Shown here piece by piece: positions 41,980 through 52,218 of a DNA stretch of 64,000 nucleotides. This DNA comes from Verticillium longisporum. Its lineage: Eukaryota > Ascomycota > Sordariomycetes > Glomerellales > Plectosphaerellaceae. Where the stretch lies: positions 2,542,001 to 2,606,000 of the forward strand of contig JAETXT010000002.1 in NCBI GenBank assembly GCA_019188255.1. Reading direction: 5' to 3'. The number at the start of each line of letters is the position of its first letter. The first letter of the stretch is position 1. The notes beneath the pieces are model-generated. The model was not told where the DNA came from. It searched no databases and saw only the letters and a program-made list of their open reading frames with translations. Both the position numbers and the translations under genes were made by a program.

Positions 41980-43335
41980 CTAGACGAGAAAGGTCCAGAA
42001 GCTGGGATACACAAATTCGTTCTCGAATATCCTCCTCACCTGCTCCAGCACAAACCTCTCCACCTTGCCCACGTTCTTGAGGCTCTGCTTGCCGCTCTCG
42101 CGCAGCCCAATCTCGCTCTCGACCCGTATCTCTTGCAATAGACCGCCGAATCGCCTCTTCTCGCCCGCCGCGCCGCGCCCGGCCTGCCCGTGGTCGTCGT
42201 CGTCGTCATCATCGTCACCATCATCCTCCGGTAGCCCCACGGCCGTGATGGCGTCCTCGGGGCTCAGGAAGCAAAAGTGCAGTCGCTTGCGTATGTGCGC
42301 CGTGACGCCTACACCGTCAAAGGTCAGCCCCGTGACGGAGAGCTGCACGGGGATCCCGACAAAGCTGGGCATCGGGTAGTCGAGCAGGATCTCGGCCGTG
42401 AGGCGCAGCCGCACGTCGCCGGCGTAGCGGATGCGGAAGACGGCCTGTAGGTCGTCGGCCTCGCCTGACGGCGGCGAGGACTGCTGCTGCTGCTTGCCGT
42501 CGCCCCGGTCGTCGCCCTCTTCGTCGATGGCGCAGGCAGGGTCGCGCGTCGGGGGCCGGGACGTGCCGACGGATGTGGGCGCCAGAGTCGAGACGGACGA
42601 CTTCTCGCGCAGGAAGTGGTTTGCGGAGGACAGGGGATGGGGGTTCTGCGGCGTCAGCGGGGCAAAGGCCGGCGCCATGTCGGACAGGACGGAGGACTGG
42701 GACGGGTTGCGGCTGTGGCTGGGGAAGGTCGGGGTGCCGCGGAGCGGGGAGGGCCCTTGCGAGGAGCCGGCCGAAGCGTCCATCCAGGTGTTGCCACCTC
42801 CAGCGACGGCGGCCAGTGGTGTGTGGGTGCCTGACCAGCCGGAGCCGAGGTGGCTTTGGAAGTAATGCAGATTGGAGGCGCCGCTGAGGATGCCTGGCGT
42901 CGAAACGCCGAGAAAGGGGCTCGTGAGGTCGCCAGCCATGAGCCCCCGCGAAGGTGAGCTCGCGCCGTGGTTGTGTAATCTCGAAGGAAGATGCGCGCTG
43001 CCATCGCGCTGGTGGCTCTCGTGCTGATGTTGGTGTCTCCTTGCCGCCGCCGCTCTCAGCTCCTCCGCTGCATCATTGTCCTGGCCATCGTCTGAGTCGT
43101 CGTCGTCATAATCTTCATTCTCCTCGTAAAAGTCTGGTAAAGGATCGGTAATGTCTTTGAGCTCGAGCTTCGGCGGTATGGAGCCGAACTCGAAGTCGTG
43201 AACCGTCACTGACTTGATGAAGCGCGGCAGCTGGACTGCCTGGAACTTCTCGTGGATGAAATCGCGGATGCGAAGCGCGAGCGCCTCGCCGTCCGGGCCC
43301 GACGTGAGGGTCTCCCAGTTGAGATCTACTGACAT
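41980..43335 (-). CDS. MDM12: Mdm12, ERMES complex subunit
   Basis: Subunit of the ER-mitochondria encounter structure (Mmm1, Mdm10, Mdm12, Mdm34) that transfers phospholipids and shapes mitochondria. The start is recognisable: [32 protein letters not shown], then [36 protein letters not shown], the SMP-domain N-terminus. A long low-complexity insert (about residues 70-290), with an Asp run and a Ser/Pro/His-rich part, interrupts the SMP domain, as in other filamentous fungi. The second half resumes with [37 protein letters not shown] and ends [18 protein letters not shown]. 451 residues, single exon, stop TAG. The frame is open upstream to 43539, but the conserved Met at 43335 is the proper start. 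Confidence 0.96.
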   Translation of the reverse strand: MSVDLNWETLTSGPDGEALALRIRDFIHEKFQAVQLPRFIKSVTVHDFEFGSIPPKLELKDITDPLPDFYEENEDYDDDDSDDGQDNDAAEELRAAAARRHQHQHESHQRDGSAHLPSRLHNHGASSPSRGLMAGDLTSPFLGVSTPGILSGASNLHYFQSHLGSGWSGTHTPLAAVAGGGNTWMDASAGSSQGPSPLRGTPTFPSHSRNPSQSSVLSDMAPAFAPLTPQNPHPLSSANHFLREKSSVSTLAPTSVGTSRPPTRDPACAIDEEGDDRGDGKQQQQSSPPSGEADDLQAVFRIRYAGDVRLRLTAEILLDYPMPSFVGIPVQLSVTGLTFDGVGVTAHIRKRLHFCFLSPEDAITAVGLPEDDGDDDDDDDDHGQAGRGAAGEKRRFGGLLQEIRVESEIGLRESGKQSLKNVGKVERFVLEQVRRIFENEFVYPSFWTFLV

Positions 43336-44039
43336 GAGGTGCTCCTGAGAAGACGAGGCAGACCGAGAAAATAAAGAGCGCGCAGTGGCTCGAAGGACTG
43401 CGAGCGTTTCGGTTTGGTGAGATAGATGTGATGACGGAGTGAGGTTGAAGTTGAGGTTGAACTTTTGTGGGTCCCTTCTCCCATCGACTGTGCCTGCCAA
43501 CGACAACAACCGCCGCAGGCTGAAAGGGGCTGCCTCCAAGCAACCTCCATCATTGAGACGCCCTGACTCTCTTCACAAATCTGGTCAATGCAAATACCGG
43601 GAATTCACACACTCGGTATTCAACAAGTGGGCTCCGGAGAGCCGACTTCTCTCGAAAAAAGTCCTCGTAATCGATCGTATTCTTCATCAAACAGCTGAAA
43701 CGACAGAATTATGTATGGCTGCCACAGTTACCATTGTGAGCAACATTGCTCTTGTCCAGGTCCAACTCCCACGCCGCCGATGCCCTGTATCGAACCGCCA
43801 GTCCATTTGCTATGCTAAACGCCTTCACCAAAATAACTCGTCGCTGGCCGTGATTTGTGCCGCCAACAGCCTCTCACTCATTCTCCGGTCATCATCAGGG
43901 CCACCAGTCAGTTCCTACTCTGGGTTGCCGTCGTTCTCAAACCGTGGCCGGACCGTGTTGGCCAGATGCGGTGCCCCAAACTGGTGCCAGCAATTGGGTG
44001 CTTGCAAGATGTACCTAGTTCACCAGTTAGCACGCCAGA
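43336..44039. other. Intergenic region MDM12 / FAB1
   Basis: 704 bases, promoter of MDM12 and 3' region of FAB1. An open frame at 43439-44062 on the plus strand has no domain resemblance. Nothing else is noted. Confidence 0.4.
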
Positions 44040-47000
44040 TCATGACCGAGCCGTCGGGTTGATATACCTCGCCATGGCCTCTCGGAACCGCGACTTGTAT
44101 TCCTTCGGACTCGTCACAGTGGGACGATTCCGTCCTCCACCCACGAACCCGCGATCCTTGATCCAACTCTCCAGTTTCTTGTCCCAGGTATACGTGCGGA
44201 TGCAGTCGATAATGCCGACGACGAGTTCCTTCTTGACCTCGTCAACGGCAACCATCAGCGAGTAGTCCATGACGTTCTGCCGCGCAAGGAACAGCGTGTC
44301 GTTCCACACTGACGCGCGGAGGAGTTTCTTCGAGTGCTCTCGCGCGAACAGGGGTGATTCGTATATGAACTCAACCATGTTCTCGTCCAGCAGAACCTCG
44401 TTCTGCTCGCCTGTCGATTGAATTTTGCGGTTGCGCATGGACCCCTTGAGATCAAAGATCCGACTTGGCGCGCGGTCATAAAACAGGTTTTCCATGACCA
44501 GCAGATCCAACTTGATCTCGACACCTGTCACTGGGTTCTTGATGATGATCTGGAAGAATCCCAGCATCTTCGCAATGACGGAAGGTAGATCGTGGAAGAG
44601 CGCTTCTGCCATGATGCCGAAGTACGCTGGGGCAAACCGCAGGAAGGCTGCCGTTTCGATTGGAGACAGGGCCTTACACACGAGGCGGTCGTCGAGCGTC
44701 TTGAGAAACACGGATTTTGTCTTGCCACCCTTTGAATCCCACTTGAGGCAGCGAGACAACGACTCAACGATGCGATCTGACGCGCCGCACTTGCGCCGCA
44801 ATGCATCAAACTGTTCGGCGTAGAAAATCTTGCACATCATCGTAGCCGTACCTTCCTTGAACTGGTACTTCAGATGCGTGCCCGTGGCCCTGAGCAGGCT
44901 CTTCTCCAGGTCGGCCTCGACAAACTCTCCGCCCGTGTCCGATATGCCCGATGACTTGGCATCAGTACTACCTGCCTCGTAGCCCTTCTGAATGGCGATC
45001 TGCCATTGCTTGCGGATATCGGCGAGCTTGCCTAGATAGTCATCCGAGCTCATGGCAAAGGCAATGACAGAGCTGGGTTCGTCTTCTCTAACAATTACAT
45101 CTGAGTCGATGAAAATGTGATCACTAGGGTTGACGGGATAATCGAGAATCGGCCAGCCACTTGCAGAGCGTTCGGCCCAAAAGTTGGTGAGGAGCTTCAT
45201 CAAACTCTTCTTCTGGTGCTTGGGCAGTTCGAGGGGAATGTCTGTGCTGGGCTCTAGAGCATCTGCCAGCTCTTTAACGTCAGGTAGAATGTCGTCCAGG
45301 CTTCGCTCATTGTCACTTCCTCCGCACTCTTCATCAGACCCCCCTACACTGTGATTGACAGTGCCAGTGTCGTCCGTCTCGCCACCGGTGTGCCCATCGT
45401 CATGTGGAACTGGAGGCGTCTTCTCTAATGACGGCTCCGATACGTCCAATCTTGCGGCTGGCGTCACAGGTGCCGTCTGCGCAGTCCTGAGCATGGGCGT
45501 CGTTGCGCTGCTCTCGAAATCGTTTGCGCCTTCGTCTGGGCCCTCGTAGTCTGATGGCTCAAGCTCCTGCACGGCATCGTCGACATCGTCATAAACCTCT
45601 ACAATGGGCTTGGTCGATGTGCGTGGTAGGAAGGCACGTGGCTGACGTGCAGCGCGCTTCTTCTTGTCTTCTCGAATTCTTTCTTTCTCGAACTCGCGAC
45701 TGAGTTGCTCGAAATGCTTCGCAATGGCAAAAACCTTGGACTCCTTCTTCTTGTGAACGAATCGGGGGATTGACGATTGAGCAGTCTTCTTGTGGCCTCG
45801 CACACCTCCCAGGCCTAGTCGCTCAGAGAGCTTCTTGTCGACTTTGAAAGAAGAGTCCGTCTCGGCAGCTTCAGCCAGTGTTTTAGGATCTTTTTGAAGC
45901 ATCGACTTCCCAATGCCTGACTGCACCTTTTTCAAAGTGTGGATGGGCTGTGAAGCTGCTCGAATCATGGGCGGTGACACTGCCATTCCCGCTCTAGGGA
46001 CGATCCGCGGTCCACCCGGGGGGTTTCGGGGACATGGTCAGACGTTGGCGTCTCTGCACCTAGAGCCTGGTGTTCACGTCTCAGCTGCTCAATCTTCTCG
46101 GAAAGAGAGACACCACCGGGCTGGTTGTCAAGCTGGACATGGTTCGCAAATCCGGTCGCAAATGACTCCGTCGGAGCCACCTCCTTGGCTGGCTCTGCTG
46201 AAGGGGTCGTATCGGTAATTGTTCCCATTGTGGAGAGGGGTGGCCTTGTCGTGGATGGGGATGTCGGGGTTGCAAGGTCGAGGGGCTCGACTCTTTCCAA
46301 TACTTGCTCGGCTGGCGCATCAAGATCTTCCTGTTGAGCCTTCTCGGCGGCATTGTCGTCTGCCAAGTCCGTACTTCCACCCAGACTAGGGTCGCTGAAG
46401 TCTGTTGGCTGCGTGGTCTTGTCGTCGGTGTCTGAAAACGTCTGTGACGGAGGCACTCCGGAGACGACAGTCGATATGCTCCCTTCAGTTGACGCAACGG
46501 ACTCTTTTGATTCATTGTCTGTGAAGATTTTCTTCAGCTGCAGCATCGTCAACTGCCGCAAGTCCTTATCAGCCAAGAAATCGGCCTCAAATTGATTGAA
46601 CGCAGTATCCCATTCTCCGGCATATTCAAGCATCTCCCTCACGATCGGATTGAAGGGGATGACTTCATAATACTTTGAGTTGACATAAGCATCTTGAAGC
46701 CGTCGAATAACGGCAACCTGGTCGTCTTGAGCTTTTTTCGTAAGCCTGTCGACCTCGATCCTGCAGGATTCGGCCTTTTCTGGCAAGACACTATCGACCC
46801 TAATTGTCTTGATCCGGACTTTGACAGATGTCATGAAACGAATCCACCTGGACTCGATCTTACTGAAGATTTGGTTCTTCAACTTCAAATCGTTGTCGAC
46901 TTTCCAAGTGATTCGGGCTCGAGGTACAATAATCTCCAGCAAGTCAATGGGGTCATAATGGATACGGACCCAGGTCTCGCGGAATTGGAAGAGCCTGATG

Positions 47001-50000
47001 TGGTCGCGGTGGTGGTCGTGGAAACACTCCGTGTTCTCGTGAAGTTTGAGGCCCTTGCTCCAGAAAAGTAGCTCCAGGTATTTTCCGAAAGAGTACTTCC
47101 ATGTGCTATCTGACATGGGCATCGTAGGAGAGTCCCTCTTGCATACCTTGCAGTAACTCCACATGGTGATGTCGTCAGTCACGAATTTTGGCTTTGTGGC
47201 TGCGGGCTCGATGAAGACTGTGATGCGTGATTCATCGTGGACATAAGTCCGATGATGCTCAGTCATTTTGCGGTCACAACCGTTCGACGTACAGATCGAG
47301 TCTTTGCTGAGACACAGATCTTCAATATACTGACCCAGAGTACAGTCAGGATCCATGCTGCCACTTTGGTCCATGTGCTCGTCGTAAAAGGCAATGGCAA
47401 TTAGTCCAGGCTCCGCACACGGAATTTTTGTCTCGGTGCAGATGACAGAGTACAGGACAACAATGTTCTGGTGAGAATAAGGATCGAATAGATCAAGGTT
47501 CCCTTGGATGTAATTCTCCCATTGCCGTGTCTGTGTCTGGTAGTTGTGAAGCGCCTTGTCGTACTCAGCATCGTGGACGGCGTGCAGTACCTCCATAATC
47601 TGCCGAGGCGCCTTCTGGCCGATTTCATGGACCATCTCAGGCTTGATGAGCTGAAATTTCTGTGATCTCTTCTCAGGATCTGCCTGTTCCTCAATGACGT
47701 CTTGGTCCCGTAGACGCTTGAGATACACTAGCCTCCGCTCTTGTTCTCGCGCCTTCATCAACAAGTGTGGCTGCGCAAATCGTACAAAAGGGGAAGCTGA
47801 TAGGATCTTGGTTTCGTATCTGGCTACCATATCGCTGTAATAGGTTGGCATTGGGACGTCCTCAGGGACGTGCGTGTCGGCAGCTTCAGTGGCAACATGC
47901 GAGGCATGGAGAGATACAGTCCTTACGGGCTCCGCCGGGCGCTGCTCTTCCGTCTGATCAGAGTGCGCTCCTGCTGATCCGGTAAAAGAAACACTCTGGC
48001 TTGTCTGCGACGGTGGCTCAGACTCCATTGGGGATGTCTGTGATGCAGTCGATCCAAGTCGGCCAGTCTCGCCTGACATGCTCATTGATCTTGAACTGTC
48101 ATCGGTTTGCTGGCGGATAGATGATTGGAGGGACGGGAGCTCGCCCTCTGATGGCAACTGAATGAATTCATCCCGCATGAGACACGTTTCGAGCTTAAGG
48201 TTGTAAACCACATAAACCATGAACTCGGTTATCTTCTTCATCCTGGCGAGGACTTGAGTTGAATCTCCGCGCAATGCTATCGTGCACCCCAGCTGTTCGG
48301 CGCACCCCGAGAGGAAGATGTAGGTCTTTTTCTTCCCAGGATAGCTTTTATTGACATAAGTCTTCACTTCAAAACCAGCTGATCGGCCAGCCTGGTTCTG
48401 AAGGGCCAAGCGATCGAGAGAAGTGATGATGTCGGTCTCGGCACATCTTGAGACGGCCGACGTGACGGATGGCTTAACGTTGTAGGCCACGGCAATGTTG
48501 GCTTCAGCTAGGTATTGCAAAGCAACACCTGAAACGCCCTTCTCGCACAACAGCACATCAGGTCGCAAGTTGATAATGCGGTTTACCACAACTCTCAGAT
48601 ACTCTTTTTCTTGCTCAATAACAGGCTGTAAGCTCATGAAATGTTGGTGATGGCGCTGATACTCGATTGCGAAGGACACAATAACGATGCGTGGATTGAC
48701 GATTCGGCGTGGCATGCTTTTGAGGGCCAAATTCTTGGTGAAGATGACGCCAGACACGTAACTGGTATCTCCTGGTTTGCCGCCGGGAATCTTTTTGAGC
48801 TTGACGTAGTGGCGGATGTCCATGTCATCGCCAGCGCGAATATCAGGCACAACATCGTCAGTGCATTGAAGCAGAATAGGAATCAGTGCCTTCTCCCAAG
48901 CGGAGGCGTTGGGTACTTTAGAATCCTCCAGAAGTTGATGGAGTAACTTTCTCACATGCAGCATACTGGAAGAGTTGAGCTCAACCTGCGGTTCCTTGTC
49001 TTCTTCCTGCATTGAGTCGCTACGAGTGAGCTTTGTTGCCTCGATCGCTGGGTTCTCCGGCGAGAAAATATTGTCGTTAGATATCGTAGGTCCCTTGAGC
49101 GCGGATGATTTTGGTCTCGGGGAGCGAAGATAATGTACGTTGCCGCTCACGTTGCTGAGATTGCGCCGGCGAGAAGATCGTATATGACCAGCAAGACTGC
49201 CAAGACCGGTATCGTCGGGGCCGCCGCGACTGGTGAAGCTGATGCCGCTGAGACTTTTCTCTCCTCCTCGGAAGCGATGCTTTCTAGTCGCGCCGATAAA
49301 TGAGCCAAAGTTGCTCTTCTCCCGATCAAAGCTTGAAGGTTGCAGATCGCTGTTCGACATGGTTGCAAACATGCTCATTTGCTCGTCCCCACTAGATTCG
49401 TCTGACATATAATCTGCCAGTTCTGGGTCGATGATGTTGTCTTCGTGAAATGCCGGGTACTTTTGTTTGCGCGTCATCTCCTCATTGACGTCCTTGCGGA
49501 AAGGAGCAGTATTGTCTGGAATGGGCTTGAATCTCGACCAGAAATTTTGTCTCGAGTGATGTCTCCGGTGGCCCAGACCCGATGATTGAGGCCTTGCTGC
49601 GTTGAGTGACTTGAGAGATCGGGAGGAGCTGGGTCTACTGAGCTGCGGGGCGTCGATTTCTAGGATGGCTGATCTCCGATTCGAATCGTCGATTCCAATC
49701 CTTCTGGTCGCTGGGATGGCCATCATTGGCGTAGATATAGACCTGGCATCGTCGAGATCCTCCATCCTACCAGCAAAGCTTGTCTCTTCGCCTTCCACAT
49801 CGACTTCTGTCACCTCAGCCTCAGCCTTGGCATGGTTCGGACGGAAAATGGCAGGCAAGAAAGAGTCGTCCCCTGAGTCGTCCGAGGCACTGTCTTCGAC
49901 TTGGTTGAGTACCTTTAGACATGGTTTGCAGAGCCTCAAAGTCCCCGACATAGCAAACATTTGGGCTGAAATGATCGATGTGCATTTTGAGTCAAAGATG

Positions 50001-51359
50001 AAACCGCAAACTCGACAATGATGCTTCCTTCGAAATGCAGAAAACGGCTGCTGGCAAGAATAACATTCCTTGCAGGTCTCGTCGGCCATCCAGAACTCTT
50101 TGCTTAGAATCTGCTTTCGCATCAATCCGAGTTTCGTATTGACCTCTTCTGGAGCTCCCTCATTTCTTGTCGTACCAGGAATGCGCATGGCCCCAGATCT
50201 CATCTGTTGAGGCCTCGACTCGTGAGAAAATGATTCATGGTATATTGGGGTGTGCGCCGAGGTGCTGACTGGGCTGGGCTCTGCGGTTCCCTGGTCCATC
50301 GAAGAAGTTCTTGAGTGAGCGTAGGCCGGAGACCGAGAACGTGTGATTCTATTGATCACCGCGGGCCGCCTTGGGGCTGATAGTAATGAGCCGCCAGAAG
50401 GAGTTCGCACGTGGCGCAGGTCGGTCTTTAAAGAGGGCAGGGATGGTGTGACCGATTTTGTCGGGCTCAGAGGTGTGTCAACACTGCCATCCACGCTGAC
50501 CACGTCATCTTTCCGTGAACGATTGGTACTTTGACTTTGTGCTCGCTCAGAAGTGGCCTTGAAGTCTTCATAAAGGCTGGCATTCTCTGCTGCGAATATC
50601 GGCCCACGCGCATCCGACTTGCTGATGCTACGTCTTCCAGACGACCGCAAAAGAGTGTCCTCTGACCGAACAGTCTGCTGACTAGGGTCTCGGTGCACAG
50701 AAGCAGGTGCGACATCGGGTGTAACTGCAGTGACAGCCGATGCTTTGGGCATGCTCACAGCAGCGGGTCTGCTCGAAGTGGTAGATCTAGAGGCCGTCAT
50801 GACAGACATGGCGGTTGATTTGGTGGACATGGGAGTCTGTAGAGGACTGTCTGCTTCGGGCAGGACGGCTCCAGAGCTAGAGAGGCTGGCTAGGAGACCA
50901 TCGGATGGCAGGACTGAACTCGAGCTTGTGCCAGCAGTTTCGCCGCGGTGAAGAGACGCCGTTATTGGTTTGGGAGCCGTGTTTGTAGTTGACGAGCTTT
51001 TCTTGGAAGCAATACTGGGGGTGTCCTCGTCCACGTCCGGCATCCTCAAAGGAGCACCTCGCACAGCCACTTTCAATGAGTTGTACAGCGCACTGCAGGG
51101 ATTTTGCACCAAGTCTCCGGCGAGTCGCTAATTTTCGGGAATCGGGAAGGTAGATGGGGGTGGCGCGAAGTCGTTGAAGGTTGTCAAGGTATCGCTTTAT
51201 GGCTCTATTATGTATCTTGTTGAGAGTTTGCGCTAGCTGCTCTATGTCGACTTGTGAAGTAGTCGATATTGAGGCCACAGAGTCGCGTCGAGGCCGTCTC
51301 AGGTCGGGGAGCGCCAACGCCAAACCGGCGGGCGACGAGGGGTTGTTGTTGGGAGCCAT
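44040..51359 (-). CDS. FAB1: Fab1/PIKfyve phosphatidylinositol 3-phosphate 5-kinase; frame broken near both ends
   Basis: Makes PtdIns(3,5)P2 on endosome and vacuole membranes. Restored length about 2439 residues. Domains: FYVE at about residues 423-490 with CYSCQQPFSAFRRKHHCRVCG (the R-K-H-H-C-R motif); Cpn60/TCP1-like domain at about 860-1000 (RIVIVSFAIEYQRHHQHF, DVLLCEKGVSGVALQYL); the Cys-rich CCR region at about 1300-1480; PIPK kinase at the C-terminus with VMENLFYDRAPSRIFDLKGS, MDYSLMVAVD and RNRPTVTSPKEYKSRFREAM. The large frame (to 45965) and the kinase frame (from 45986) meet at the run 45997-45999; one more C joins them. Near the 5' end the conserved MAPNNNPSS...QLAQTLNKIHNRA part is separated from the main frame by an apparent extra base at 51196-51198 and a TAG at 51128-51130. 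If these are real, translation would start at a later Met such as the one giving MPDVDEDTPS. The kinase ends with TGA. Confidence 0.93.
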
Positions 51360-52218
51360 GTCGACTGGATCGCGCGCAGTCAAAAGGTCGGGCGCGTTGA
51401 GGTCATATTTGATTTCTCATGGCGAGAAGGTACTTGAAGAAACTGAGAGATTGTATCGCAGAACAGACGACTCCCTGTTTGTGGATCAGTCGTAGGAGCG
51501 GTAGCGTCGCGAAGCGGTCTGTCGTGAGATTCGGTGATCTAAGTACTCAGGTACAAGACAATGCCTGGTCACTCGACGGTATGAGGATGACGAGAGAAAC
51601 GAGGCGCTTGTTCGTGGAATGTGGCCGTCAGTTGGTGTTCTGTGCTGTCTCAACCTGCGACGAAGATCTTCAAGCTGTGTTCGCGTCGTCTTGTGAGCCA
51701 GGGTGGTGGCGGCTTGTTGTCAGCATCGATTTCGAAGCACATGTACCAAGGCAGTAACATCCCTAGCCGCCAGGTTGAACGAACCCCGGTTACGAGAGCG
51801 ACGACACTACCACCTTCGGGTGCGTGGGCCGGGAGTCATGGGCCAGTAATCTGATGGAGGGAACGTGCTCTGCAGAGCTTACTTAGGTCATGGGAAGCTT
51901 GGGCCAGGAGGGGTGAGCACAGAGACAAACCCCGCAGTCGCTTTGGCTTCAGCCCAGTCATCAGCCACACGGCAGACAAGACTGACACCCGAAATACCCA
52001 TGACATGGTAACAGTTACAGTGGACAGAGTGGGTCCATCAGACGCGACGCGACCGAAAGTTTGGCCCAACCAACGTGTCGCCCAGCGATCTCCATGTTCG
52101 ATCGTCTGGCATGAGGGTCCAAAAGATAATTCGACGGACAAGCGACAGCATCCAAGCTGGTTGAATCAGACGTGATGCTCAGCATTTCTTCGGGGTTGAA
52201 CCAGTCAGCTCCAAGATC
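51360..52218. promoter_or_regulatory. Divergent region FAB1 / Ser-Pro-rich unknown gene
   Basis: 859 bases between two divergent starts. Short open frames occur on both strands with no family resemblance. Confidence 0.4.
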
